A stretch of 64,000 nt of DNA from Stutzerimonas stutzeri (lineage in GTDB: Bacteria > Pseudomonadota > Gammaproteobacteria > Pseudomonadales > Pseudomonadaceae), in NCBI RefSeq assembly GCF_000952685.1, contig NZ_JYHV01000037.1, positions 558,001 to 622,000 of the forward strand, read 5' to 3'. The stretch's first letter is position 1, and the number at the start of each line of letters is the position of its first letter. Positions 1-8,991 of the stretch are shown here, piece by piece. The translations under genes were made by a program, and so were the position numbers. The notes beneath the pieces are model-generated. The model did not search any database and was not told where the DNA came from. It was given only the letters and a program-made list of their open reading frames with translations.

Positions 1-1
1 A

Positions 2-1378
2 CACCACCAGGCTGTCCTAGTGTCGGACGACGCCAGACAGAAGAGCCTTCTCGCCAAACTACCCGCAGATTCAGGGCCGAGCGAGTTATTGTGTCTGACA
101 CTCGCATCAAGCCATTTCACCGCCTTTCTCAAGCGTCTAGGCTCGGAACTGGACCGCGCGGGCGACATGCGGGGTCGCTGCATATTGTTGACGCCTCCAA
201 CCACCGTGTGGGACCGGTTCGGCGAGCGAACAATTGCCACCTGGCTCGAAAAAGTGAGTCGCTGGCTTATCGAACGCCAGGCGACGTTGCTCGTCATCAG
301 CGACGGTGTGTGTGATGGCTTGAGCGAGCGCCTTAGTCAGCTCACCTATTCGCTTGCCGGCTATGCATCGCTGAATCGCACGCCCCTTGGCCCTCGCCTG
401 TTTCTGCACTTCTGGAACGGCGGTCAGGGCATTACGAGCGCTCGCGAACTTCATCTTCAGTACCGACCCGACGGCTTCCGAGTGGCGGCTTCAAGCGATA
501 TCGAGCCCACCATCGAGTACCCGGACCAAGGGCGGATTCACGCCGAGCGCAGTGTGCTGGACGGCGCGCAAAATCTCTCAGTGCAATGGCGCTTGTTCGA
601 AAACAGAAACGAGCTGTTTCAGCATGCGCTTGCAGCCAGAGCGGCCAGTGTCTTGTTCGCCATTACGAAAAACGAGCAAGTCGAAGATCTGGCGCATCAG
701 CTTAATCAGCTGCGCCGCTCGTGTGGCAACCAGCTCAAGCTGATCGTTCGGGAAATAGCGCCCTGTCTTCGCTACCGCGACGAACAGTTGCTACTGACCA
801 GCGGTGCCTCGCTGGTCGTGCCTTTTGGTACTTCCCTTCCCCGTTTTCTGACATTGGTCGAAAGTGTCCAGGGTCATCTCTGGCAAAGGCAGCTGAAAGA
901 CATAGGCGTCAACCTTGACGAATTGAAACCACTTCCCCTATGTGGCCAGCAAAGTCCGCTGGGATTCGCCGAAGCCGTTCGGGAAATGTGGCCGAGCAGC
1001 GCAACGGGCGAGATCATCCATCAGCTGATTCGCCTGCAGCCCGTGTCGGGTTTAAGCCTGCAGCAGGTCCTGAGCCAGACGCGTCTGCGGCGCAGCGGCG
1101 ATATCGCCTGTATTGCCGACAAAGCCCTCCATTTGTTTCTTTTCGCTTGCCGTCCGGAATCGCTCGAAGCCGCCCTGAGTAATATTTTCGGGGTCAGGTG
1201 GCAGGAGCTTTTCGTGGGACTGGAGCAGCTGACCGATCTCGACCCCCTATCAAGACCCAGTTTCCAGAGTGACGCCTCGCCGATGCCCAGCAGTACGCCA
1301 GTCGCTGCCAGCGCGGGTGAACCGAAACAGCCTTTTCATCCACGCCCTATGCGTCTTTCTCTAGAAGCACGGCCATGA
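2..1378 (+). CDS. bcsE: BcsE, c-di-GMP-binding cellulose regulator (5' end probably outside window)
   Basis: Cytoplasmic protein that in enterobacteria binds c-di-GMP and supports maximal cellulose synthesis by contacting BcsF, BcsR and BcsQ. The family's GIL-domain RxGD motif is visible as RSGD at 1091-1102, and the preceding part (LVVPFG, FLTLVESVQGHLW) resembles E. coli BcsE. A GTG at 20 could start a 452-residue protein, but the frame is open to the window edge, no convincing Shine-Dalgarno precedes the GTG, and E. coli BcsE is about 520 residues with the extra length at the N-terminus. The true start is therefore probably upstream. The stop overlaps the bcsF start by 4 bases. GC is noticeably lower than in the core genes downstream. 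Confidence 0.85.
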   Translation, partial: HHQAVLVSDDARQKSLLAKLPADSGPSELLCLTLASSHFTAFLKRLGSELDRAGDMRGRCILLTPPTTVWDRFGERTIATWLEKVSRWLIERQATLLVISDGVCDGLSERLSQLTYSLAGYASLNRTPLGPRLFLHFWNGGQGITSARELHLQYRPDGFRVAASSDIEPTIEYPDQGRIHAERSVLDGAQNLSVQWRLFENRNELFQHALAARAASVLFAITKNEQVEDLAHQLNQLRRSCGNQLKLIVREIAPCLRYRDEQLLLTSGASLVVPFGTSLPRFLTLVESVQGHLWQRQLKDIGVNLDELKPLPLCGQQSPLGFAEAVREMWPSSATGEIIHQLIRLQPVSGLSLQQVLSQTRLRRSGDIACIADKALHLFLFACRPESLEAALSNIFGVRWQELFVGLEQLTDLDPLSRPSFQSDASPMPSSTPVAASAGEPKQPFHPRPMRLSLEARP

Positions 1379-1566
1379 CCCTCGAACAACTCCTTGAGGT
1401 GGCAGGCCTGTTCACCGTAATTGGCGCCTGCATCGGCTGGCTGATAGCAACAAGCCACTACAAAATCGTTCGCTCATTCGATCGGCTGCTTCCGCCTCGC
1501 TATTTGAAGACGGCTGCACTGCGACGCCGCCCTGCCGGATCGATCGGCGAGGAAGAAAAACAATGA
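1375..1566 (+). CDS. bcsF: BcsF, small membrane anchor of the cellulose synthase complex
   Basis: 63-residue protein with one N-terminal hydrophobic helix (about residues 5-26, VAGLFTVIGACIGWLIA) and a basic cytoplasmic tail. In E. coli BcsF recruits BcsE to the inner membrane and helps regulate BcsG. Its identity rests on size, topology and position between bcsE and bcsG, with 4-base overlaps on both sides that suggest translational coupling. Sequence similarity of such a short protein is weak evidence alone. Confidence 0.8.
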   Translation: MTLEQLLEVAGLFTVIGACIGWLIATSHYKIVRSFDRLLPPRYLKTAALRRRPAGSIGEEEKQ

Positions 1567-3200
1567 CCGCACACGAGCGCTTGAGCGTACCCGTGCCAGC
1601 CGCTGTGACCTGGCCTGGCCTGGGCACCTGGAACCTTTATTTCCTGCTCAAGTTTCTGTTGCTGGGTCTTGGCATGCTGAATTTCCAGCCGTTGCCGAAT
1701 CTGATATTCGCTGCATTCCTTGTCGTGCCGCTCCCTGGCCGCGCTTGGCGCATCGCACGCCAGCTCATCGCGATCCCGATCGGTGTAGCGCTGCTCTACC
1801 ATGACACTTGGCTCCCTCCGTTCGAGCGGTTGCTGGCGCAACCTGGCGTACTGGACTTCACGCCGGCATACCTGCTCGAACTCGTCGGGCGCTTCATTGA
1901 CTGGACACTCGTGGGTCTCTGCGCGTTGTTGGTCATCGGCTATAGCTACCTTTCCAACTGGATTCGCCTGTCGACGTTCTGCCTGGGCGGACTCCTCTGG
2001 CTGAATCTGGGCAGCATTCCCTTTCTGGCTCCCGCAACAAGCATGGCTGCCTCGCCAGCCACGACGCCCGCCCAGGGACAGCCGGCAGCGTCGACGGCAG
2101 CGGCAAGCAACGACAACGTTGCACTGGACAATTGGCTTGAAACCTTTTTCAAGACCGAAGCGACCCGCCAGACGCAGTTCCCCCAACCCAGCGAGCAAAC
2201 GGCGGCGTTCGACGTACTGATCATTAACGTCTGCTCATTGGCATGGGACGATCTCGATGCGGTCGGCCTGCGCGAGAACGCATTGCTTCAACGCATGGAT
2301 GTAATTTTCGATCGATTCAATTCCGCGACGTCTTATAGCGGGCCCGCGGCAATCCGGCTGTTGCGTGCCAGCTGCGGTCAACCTCGTCATCAAGCGCTGT
2401 ACGAACCTGCGCCGGAGCAATGTCTGCTGTTTCAAAACCTGGCCAATCTGGGATTTCGCTCCGAAACTCTGATGAACCACAACGGCCGCTTCGATGGATT
2501 TGCCGAGGAGATCCAGGCCCAGGGTATGCCACAACCGGTTCTGCCCAGCCAGAAGTTCGCTCGCGCCCTTGCAGGCTTCGACGGCTCCCCGATCGCAGGG
2601 GATCTGGACGTACTCAGCGGCTGGTGGAAGCGTCGGCAGGAGCTGCCGGACGCCCACGTCAGCCTCTTCTACAACAGCATCAGCCTGCACGATGGAAACC
2701 GCATCGTCGGATCAGACGGAAATGCCCAGTCAGCAGAATATCGCCCCAGAGCGCAGCGACTTCTGGACGACCTTAGTCGCTTCATCGATGAGCTGGAGCG
2801 TAGCGGCCGACCTGTAGCCTTATTGCTGGTGCCGGAACACGGCGCTGCGCTGCATGGCGACCGCATGCAAATTGCTGGCATGCGCGAAATACCACGACCC
2901 TCGATTACTCAGGTCCCCGTCGGGTTGAAACTGATCGGGATGACGCCGCCCACCCCAGGCCTACCGCTCCACGTCCAGCAACCCTCGAGCTTCCTAGCGC
3001 TTTCCGAGCTGATTTCCAGGCTCTACGCCGCGCAGGGAAGCAGCAGCGCGGTGGACGTCAACACGCTGATCGCCAACCTGCCGCAGACCGAGCCGGTCTC
3101 CGAAACCGCCGGTGCCCAAGTGATCGAACAGGCTGGACAACCTTACGTACGGCTGGGCGGCCAGACCGTCTGGCTCCCTTACCCAAATCGGTTCGAGTAG
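1563..3200 (+). CDS. bcsG: BcsG, cellulose phosphoethanolamine transferase
   Basis: 545-residue inner-membrane enzyme of the alkaline-phosphatase-like pEtN transferase fold. In E. coli it transfers phosphoethanolamine from phosphatidylethanolamine to nascent cellulose. About four membrane helices lie in the first 160 residues, then a low-complexity Ala/Thr/Pro linker (about 160-180), then the periplasmic catalytic domain. The nucleophile region SYSGPAAIRLLRASCGQ is present, with the serine at residue 259 matching the catalytic Ser278 context of E. coli BcsG. A C-terminal VPEHGAALHGDR segment fits the metal-binding part of the fold. The start overlaps the bcsF stop. Confidence 0.92.
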   Translation: MTAHERLSVPVPAAVTWPGLGTWNLYFLLKFLLLGLGMLNFQPLPNLIFAAFLVVPLPGRAWRIARQLIAIPIGVALLYHDTWLPPFERLLAQPGVLDFTPAYLLELVGRFIDWTLVGLCALLVIGYSYLSNWIRLSTFCLGGLLWLNLGSIPFLAPATSMAASPATTPAQGQPAASTAAASNDNVALDNWLETFFKTEATRQTQFPQPSEQTAAFDVLIINVCSLAWDDLDAVGLRENALLQRMDVIFDRFNSATSYSGPAAIRLLRASCGQPRHQALYEPAPEQCLLFQNLANLGFRSETLMNHNGRFDGFAEEIQAQGMPQPVLPSQKFARALAGFDGSPIAGDLDVLSGWWKRRQELPDAHVSLFYNSISLHDGNRIVGSDGNAQSAEYRPRAQRLLDDLSRFIDELERSGRPVALLLVPEHGAALHGDRMQIAGMREIPRPSITQVPVGLKLIGMTPPTPGLPLHVQQPSSFLALSELISRLYAAQGSSSAVDVNTLIANLPQTEPVSETAGAQVIEQAGQPYVRLGGQTVWLPYPNRFE

Positions 3201-3207
3201 CAAGCAT

Positions 3208-3441
3208 ATGGTCAGCCTAGCTCAGCGTGTTCAACACGACGACATTGCCCGCCTAGAGCGTCATCTGGGACTGCCAGATCTCGGCTACCAGGACATTTCC
3301 GCATCGTTGGAATTGGATAGGGCCATTCAGCGATGGCCACTGCTCACGGAACTTTCGATCATTGCCGATCTGGAAACCGCCTTCGACAGCGTGTCACTCG
3401 AGCCGGTAACGGCGCCAACCGTCGGTAGACAGCCCGTATGA
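3208..3441 (+). CDS. bcsR: BcsR, small regulatory subunit of cellulose synthase
   Basis: 77-residue YhjR-family protein. The hallmark stretch LPDLGYQDIS followed by RWPLLTEL is clear and matches E. coli BcsR (LPDIDYADIS, RWPLL). In E. coli BcsR partners BcsQ and stabilises the synthase. The gene begins 7 bases after bcsG and its stop overlaps the bcsQ start by 4 bases. Having bcsEFG and bcsRQABC in one unidirectional run differs from E. coli, where the two groups are divergent. Confidence 0.88.
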   Translation: MVSLAQRVQHDDIARLERHLGLPDLGYQDISASLELDRAIQRWPLLTELSIIADLETAFDSVSLEPVTAPTVGRQPV

Positions 3442-4172
3442 AGCGTCTCGTGATGCGGGCAATCCGTGGAGGCCTCGGCGCCACGACATTGCTGGCCGAT
3501 CTGGCTCTGGCCCTCCATGAACAGGGCGAGCGCGTGCTGTTGGTCGATCTCAGTCCGGACAACATGCTGCGCCTGCATTTCAATGTCGACACCACGTATG
3601 AAGCTGGCTGGGCGCGTGCGCAGCTGGACGGCAGCGAGTGGAACGATGCTGCCCTGGAGATGCTGCCAGGGTTGCATCTGCTGCCATACGGGCGCCTGAA
3701 CGATTCGGAGGTCGCACAGATTGAGTTGCAGCTCTGCGCCGACTCGAGTTGCTGGTCACAACGCTGCGGCCTGGTTTCGCGCGACTACGACTGGATTCTG
3801 TTCGACCTGCCGCAGAGGTTGCCCGGCCACCGGGTGGGTGTATCCGAAGATGACCGGGCCGACCTGCTGATCGATCTCGCGACAACGGATCCGGCTTGCC
3901 ATGTGCTGCTTCAGCAAAGAACGCAGCCGATCGCCGATCTGCTGCTGGTCAACCGCGTCAATCCGGCGAGCCAGCTACAGCGGGATCTGTTAATGATCTG
4001 GCGCAGGCGTCCTGGAATGTCACGACCGCCGCAGCTGGTGCATGAAGACGAGGCAGCACCAGAGGCTCTCGCACACAAGATGACAATTGGCCACTACGCA
4101 CCTCAAAGCCAGGCGGCCAGCGACCTGCGAAGCCTGGCGATCTGGTGCCTTGCTCAGCGCGCAGAGTGCTGA
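3438..4172 (+). CDS. bcsQ: BcsQ, MinD/ParA-like ATPase of the cellulose synthase complex
   Basis: 244-residue SIMIBI-class ATPase. The N-terminus carries the deviant Walker A context RGGLGATTLLADLALAL, then LLVDLSPDNMLRLHFNV, very close to E. coli BcsQ (RGGVGTTT, VVDACPDNLLRLSFNVD). A later LFDLPQ segment fits the Walker B/A' region. BcsQ acts with BcsR and BcsE at the inner membrane and is needed for synthase assembly. The gene overlaps bcsR and ends 2 bases before the bcsA ATG. Confidence 0.92.
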   Translation: MKRLVMRAIRGGLGATTLLADLALALHEQGERVLLVDLSPDNMLRLHFNVDTTYEAGWARAQLDGSEWNDAALEMLPGLHLLPYGRLNDSEVAQIELQLCADSSCWSQRCGLVSRDYDWILFDLPQRLPGHRVGVSEDDRADLLIDLATTDPACHVLLQQRTQPIADLLLVNRVNPASQLQRDLLMIWRRRPGMSRPPQLVHEDEAAPEALAHKMTIGHYAPQSQAASDLRSLAIWCLAQRAEC

Positions 4173-4174
4173 AC

Positions 4175-6772
4175 ATGCTCAGCCCACTGCGTTACTACCA
4201 AGCCATCCGATACCGGCGTGGCGCGAGTCTGTACGGCGCGCTCAGCTGGTTGGTCGCCTATACACTGGCCTGGCTGCTATTGCGCCTCGAAGCCCCCGGC
4301 TGGCAGTGGGTATTGGCTGAGCGTCGCAGACTCTATCCGCACGTGGCCGACAAACGCCCTAGCGCGGGCGACCCATTACGGGTTCTGATTCAGAGCGTCT
4401 GGTTGATCCTCGCGCGCCCCTTGCAGGAACCAGGCACGCGTCGCCTATGGAATCCGGCCCGATCAGCAGGCCACCGGCTGCGTAGCGTCGCGGCCAAGCT
4501 GGCCGTGCCGATGCGCGCGAGCAGCGACCTTCTGCCGGGGCTGAAGGGTCTGCGCAACGTCGAGGCGCGCGCCAACCGTGCCGAACGCTGGCACTCCAAA
4601 CTATCGAAACCAGCCAGATACGCATTTAACGCGGCCATCGCGGTGCTCGCCACGCTGCTCAGCATTCTTTGCATCACCGAGCCCTTCGGCTATGCCGCAC
4701 AGATCACCTTCGTTCTGCTGCTCTGGGGGGTCGCCCTGCTGGTCAGGCGGGTGCCGGGCCGCTTCGCGGTACTGATGCTCATCGTTCTCTCGGCGATCAT
4801 TTCCTGCCGCTACTTGTGGTGGCGTTACACGGCGACGCTCCGGTGGGATTCGCACTTCGATCTGGCCTGCGGCATTGTCCTGCTTGCCGCCGAGACCTAC
4901 TCATGGATCGTGCTGATCCTCGGCTACGTCCAAACCTGCTGGCCGCTCGATCGTCAGCCTGCACCCTTACCGAAAAACACTGCTGAGTGGCCGTCGGTCG
5001 ATCTTTTCATACCGACCTACAACGAAGACCTCTCGGTAGTGCGCACCACTGTGCTAGCCGCGTTGGGGCTGGACTGGCCGCATGAAAAGCTGAACATATA
5101 CATCTGCGATGATGGACGGCGGGACAGTTTCCGACGCTTTGCCGAAGAGGTTGGGGTGGGCTACATCACTCGCCCGGACAACAACCACGCAAAAGCCGGC
5201 AACCTCAACCACGCCATGACCGTGACCCACAGCGAGCTGATCGCCATTTTCGACTGCGACCACATCCCGGTGCGCTCCTTTCTTCAGGTCACCACGGGCT
5301 GGTTTCTTCGCGATTGGAAGTTGGCGCTGGTGCAAACCCCACATCACTTTTTCTCGCCAGATCCCTTCGAGCGCAACCTCGGCTCGTTCCGTCGCAAGCC
5401 CAATGAGGGCGAGCTGTTTTACGGCTTGGTCCAGAACGGCAACGACATGTGGAACGCTGCATTCTTCTGTGGCTCCTGTGCGATTTTGCGCCGCACAGCC
5501 GTAGAGAGCATTGGCGGCTTCGCCGTTGAAACCGTCACCGAGGACGCGCATACCGCGCTGCGCCTGCATCGCTCGGGCTGGAATTCAGCGTATCTGCCTA
5601 CGCCTCAGGCGGCCGGCTTGGCGACAGAAAGCCTGTCGGCGCATATCGGCCAGCGGATACGCTGGGCACGCGGCATGGCTCAGATATTCCGTACCGACAA
5701 TCCTCTTCTGGGTCGCGGCCTCAGCATCTTTCAGCGCTTGTGCTACGCCAACGCCATGCTGCATTTCCTTGCCGGCCTGCCTCGCCTGATCTACCTGACC
5801 GCACCGCTCGCATTCCTGCTCCTGCACGCGTACATCATCTATGCGCCGGCGTTGATGATCGTCTTGTATGTGTTGCCGCACATGATTCACGCCAGCCTGA
5901 CCAACGCACGCATGCAGGGCGAGCACCGGCATTCGTTCTGGGGCGAGGTCTACGAGACGGTACTGGCCTGGTACATCGCCCGTCCCACGACGGTGGCGCT
6001 GTTCAATCCCGGGAAAGGAAAGTTCAACGTCACGGCAAAGGGCGGGCTGATGGATCACGATCAGTTCGACTGGCGTATCGCCCGGCCTTACCTGGTCCTG
6101 GCCATACTCAACGTCGCGGGGTTGGGATTTGCCGTCTGGCGACTGTTCACAGGCCCAGTCACCGAGATCGGTACCGTCCTGGTCAGCTCCGCCTGGGTCA
6201 TTTACAACCTGCTCATCATCGGCGCTGCCGTGGCGGTTGCGTCGGAGGTGAGGCAGATACGCCGGGCGCATCGCGTTATGGCTCGCCAGCCCGCATCGCT
6301 GAAGCTCAGCAACGGACACCTGTTCCCCTGCACATTGTTGGACTTCGCCGAAGGCGGTGCCGGTCTGCAGATCCCGTCTGGCCTGCAAATCGGCATGGAT
6401 CAGCCGATTTCCCTGATCCTGCGGCGCGGCGACCGTGAATTCATTTTCCCCGGGCGCGCCTCTCGCCAAGTTGGAGAACGTCTGGGAATCCGGCTCGACA
6501 CCCTCGATCTGGCCCAGCAAATCGATCTGGTTCAGTGCACGTTCGCTCGTGCCGACGTCTGGCTGGATCGCCATGATGGCTTCGAGACGGACCGCCCACT
6601 ACACAGCCTCATCGAGGTTCTGCGTATGGGAGGTCGCGGCTATTACCGCTTGCTCGAACAGCTCCCGCAAGGCTTGAGCAAACCGCTTCGCCCCATTTTT
6701 CGACTAGCCGCCTGGCTACTCAGCTTCTGCCCCCGTACCCCAGCCTCTAAACCTCTGGTAAATCTGCCATGA
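4175..6772 (+). CDS. bcsA: BcsA, cellulose synthase catalytic subunit
   Basis: 865-residue processive GT2 enzyme that polymerises UDP-glucose into beta-1,4-glucan and exports it across the inner membrane. I chose the ATG at 4175, just after the bcsQ stop; an earlier in-frame ATG at 4145 would lie inside bcsQ. Visible order: N-terminal and pre-GT membrane helices (to about residue 260), GT-A domain with FDCDH (D360, D362), TED (T455-D457) and QRIRW (Q493-W497), further membrane helices, then a C-terminal PilZ domain with R696xxxR700. The second PilZ motif reads DFAEGG (D723), with Ala where Ser is usual. The 3' end overlaps bcsB by 4 bases. Confidence 0.97.
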   Translation: MLSPLRYYQAIRYRRGASLYGALSWLVAYTLAWLLLRLEAPGWQWVLAERRRLYPHVADKRPSAGDPLRVLIQSVWLILARPLQEPGTRRLWNPARSAGHRLRSVAAKLAVPMRASSDLLPGLKGLRNVEARANRAERWHSKLSKPARYAFNAAIAVLATLLSILCITEPFGYAAQITFVLLLWGVALLVRRVPGRFAVLMLIVLSAIISCRYLWWRYTATLRWDSHFDLACGIVLLAAETYSWIVLILGYVQTCWPLDRQPAPLPKNTAEWPSVDLFIPTYNEDLSVVRTTVLAALGLDWPHEKLNIYICDDGRRDSFRRFAEEVGVGYITRPDNNHAKAGNLNHAMTVTHSELIAIFDCDHIPVRSFLQVTTGWFLRDWKLALVQTPHHFFSPDPFERNLGSFRRKPNEGELFYGLVQNGNDMWNAAFFCGSCAILRRTAVESIGGFAVETVTEDAHTALRLHRSGWNSAYLPTPQAAGLATESLSAHIGQRIRWARGMAQIFRTDNPLLGRGLSIFQRLCYANAMLHFLAGLPRLIYLTAPLAFLLLHAYIIYAPALMIVLYVLPHMIHASLTNARMQGEHRHSFWGEVYETVLAWYIARPTTVALFNPGKGKFNVTAKGGLMDHDQFDWRIARPYLVLAILNVAGLGFAVWRLFTGPVTEIGTVLVSSAWVIYNLLIIGAAVAVASEVRQIRRAHRVMARQPASLKLSNGHLFPCTLLDFAEGGAGLQIPSGLQIGMDQPISLILRRGDREFIFPGRASRQVGERLGIRLDTLDLAQQIDLVQCTFARADVWLDRHDGFETDRPLHSLIEVLRMGGRGYYRLLEQLPQGLSKPLRPIFRLAAWLLSFCPRTPASKPLVNLP

Positions 6773-8991
6773 ACACCCAAACGCACTCCTGGACGCTGCT
6801 TACCACCTTACTGTGGGCACTCACTGCTGTTGCTTCCACGGAGCCGAGCGTTGACGTTGATATCGCGCCACCCAGCTGGGATTCCAGTCGTAGCTTCAGT
6901 GACTTGGGCCGTCCTCGGGATCAGTTGCTATTGGGTATCCGCAACGCCGAGCAGATCGAATTTCGCCTGCGCCACGACCGGATCGCCACCGACGCCACTT
7001 TGCACCTGGACTACACACCTTCACCGGCCCTGCTTCCAGTGCTCTCGCACCTGCGGATCTACCTGAACGACGAACTGATGGGAACGCTGCCCATCACTAA
7101 GGAGCAAATAGGCCAGCGGGTCAGCAAAGACCTGGCGCTCGACCCGCATCTGCTCGGAGACTTCAACCGGGTACGCGTCGAATTCGTTGGCCATTACAGC
7201 GATATCTGCGAGGACCCGGCGCACAGTGGCTTGTGGCTCAATCTCGGCAGGCAGAGCCGGGTCAGTCTTCATGAGCAGGCGCTGGACATCGCCGGCGATC
7301 TGGCTTGGTTTCCGCAACCATTCTTCGATGAACGCGACAGTCAGCCTCTCAACCTCCCGGTCGTATTCAGTGGCGCCCCGACACCCAACGAGCAGCGTGC
7401 AGCTGGCATTCTGGCTTCCTACTTTGGCGGTTTGGCGGCCTGGCGAGGCGCCAGCTTCCCCGTGCTGTTCGATGCACTGCCGTCCACAACAGCCCGCCCG
7501 CAGCCAACCGTGGTCTTCGCCACCAACTCCCGCCGCCCGTCGTTCCTCGCCGAACACCCCGAGGTAGACGGCCCCACGGTAGAACTGATCGAGCATCCAG
7601 AAGATCGCTACAGCAAGTTGCTGCTCATCTTCGGTCGCGACGATAACGACCTCATCGTAGTGGCATCGGCGCTGGCAATGGACAACGGTCAGTTGCGTGG
7701 CAACCGGGTCCGGATGGAGCGAATGGAGCCGCCTGCTCGCGTGCCGTACGACGCGCCCAACTGGATACGTACCGATCGTGCAGTACAGCTTTCAGAGCTG
7801 ATCGACTATCCCCAGCAGTTACAAGTAAGCGGGCTACAACCATACCCGATCACACTGGACGTCAATCTGCCGCCGGATCTGTTTGTCTGGCGCAACCAGG
7901 GCATTCCGTTACAGACCCGTTATCGCTACACCCCGCCAACGACCACGGACGAATCACGCCTCAATATCAGCGTCAACGATCAGTACATCACCAGCATCGC
8001 CTTGCAAGGCAGCGATAGCCGCAGCGGTGTGGAAAACGTTCGACTGTCCGTCCTTTCATCCGACTCGACAACCGAAAGCGAGAAGTTGCTGGTGCCCGCG
8101 CTCAAGATGGGTATCCGCAACAAGGTGCGATTCGAGTTCAATTTCGCCAGCAAGCTGGGCAATGCCCAGCGAGACCGCTGCCAGACCTACCTGCCGACCA
8201 ATATCCAGGCCGCCATCGACGAGCAGTCTTCCATCGACCTCTCGGGCTACTACCACTACATGGCCATGCCCGACCTGAAGGCCTTCTCTCGTAGCGGCTT
8301 CCCTTTCAGCCGGATGGCTGACCTGTCCGAGACGCTGGTACTGGTCCCCTCGCAGCCCAACCAGGAGCAAGTCGGAACCCTGTTGGATACGCTTGCCCTG
8401 ATTGGCTCGCAAACCGGTTATCCGGCCTATGGCGTTCGTATCACGGATGACTGGAAGATGGCCGAGCAGGTCGATGCCGATCTGTTGTTAATCGGCCCGC
8501 TGCCGCAACAGCTGGCAGACGGCGCGACATTACCGATTTTGCTGGAATCGCCACGTAGCTGGTTACAGAACGGCGGGGGCGGGCCGACCATCGAGCCGGC
8601 CAACGGCAACCTCGGCATGACCGCCAACGGTCCACTGGCAGCAGTGGTTGGCCTGCAGTCGCCTTTTCACACGCAACGCAGCCTGGTTGCACTGCTCGCC
8701 TCGGCTCCGCAGGACTACGCGCTGTTACGCGATGCCTTGACTGATTCCGGCAAGCAGGAGGCTTTTGCCGGTGCTATCGCGTTGATTCGCAACAGCGGAG
8801 TCAGCAGCCATTTCGTTGGCGACCAGTACTATGTGGGCGATCTGCCTTGGTGGCTGCTGCTGTGGTTCCACCTTTCTTCGCATCCAGTTCTTTTGGCTTT
8901 CCTGGCAGCCGCTAGCATCGTGCTGTTCGCTATCGTGCTCTGGCGGGCACTGAGCTGGGCTGCTCGTCGGCGCCTGGCCGACGCTGAGTGA
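6769..8991 (+). CDS. bcsB: BcsB, periplasmic membrane-anchored cellulose synthase subunit
   Basis: 740-residue BcsB-family protein. It has an N-terminal signal sequence (to about residue 23, ending near TAVAST), a large periplasmic region of alternating carbohydrate-binding and flavodoxin-like domains, and one C-terminal membrane helix (about 705-730) that in known structures packs against BcsA. BcsB guides the emerging glucan through the periplasm. The family was once called c-di-GMP binding, but in solved structures the nucleotide binds the BcsA PilZ domain. It overlaps bcsA and bcsC by 4 bases each. Confidence 0.94.
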   Translation: MNTQTHSWTLLTTLLWALTAVASTEPSVDVDIAPPSWDSSRSFSDLGRPRDQLLLGIRNAEQIEFRLRHDRIATDATLHLDYTPSPALLPVLSHLRIYLNDELMGTLPITKEQIGQRVSKDLALDPHLLGDFNRVRVEFVGHYSDICEDPAHSGLWLNLGRQSRVSLHEQALDIAGDLAWFPQPFFDERDSQPLNLPVVFSGAPTPNEQRAAGILASYFGGLAAWRGASFPVLFDALPSTTARPQPTVVFATNSRRPSFLAEHPEVDGPTVELIEHPEDRYSKLLLIFGRDDNDLIVVASALAMDNGQLRGNRVRMERMEPPARVPYDAPNWIRTDRAVQLSELIDYPQQLQVSGLQPYPITLDVNLPPDLFVWRNQGIPLQTRYRYTPPTTTDESRLNISVNDQYITSIALQGSDSRSGVENVRLSVLSSDSTTESEKLLVPALKMGIRNKVRFEFNFASKLGNAQRDRCQTYLPTNIQAAIDEQSSIDLSGYYHYMAMPDLKAFSRSGFPFSRMADLSETLVLVPSQPNQEQVGTLLDTLALIGSQTGYPAYGVRITDDWKMAEQVDADLLLIGPLPQQLADGATLPILLESPRSWLQNGGGGPTIEPANGNLGMTANGPLAAVVGLQSPFHTQRSLVALLASAPQDYALLRDALTDSGKQEAFAGAIALIRNSGVSSHFVGDQYYVGDLPWWLLLWFHLSSHPVLLAFLAAASIVLFAIVLWRALSWAARRRLADAE

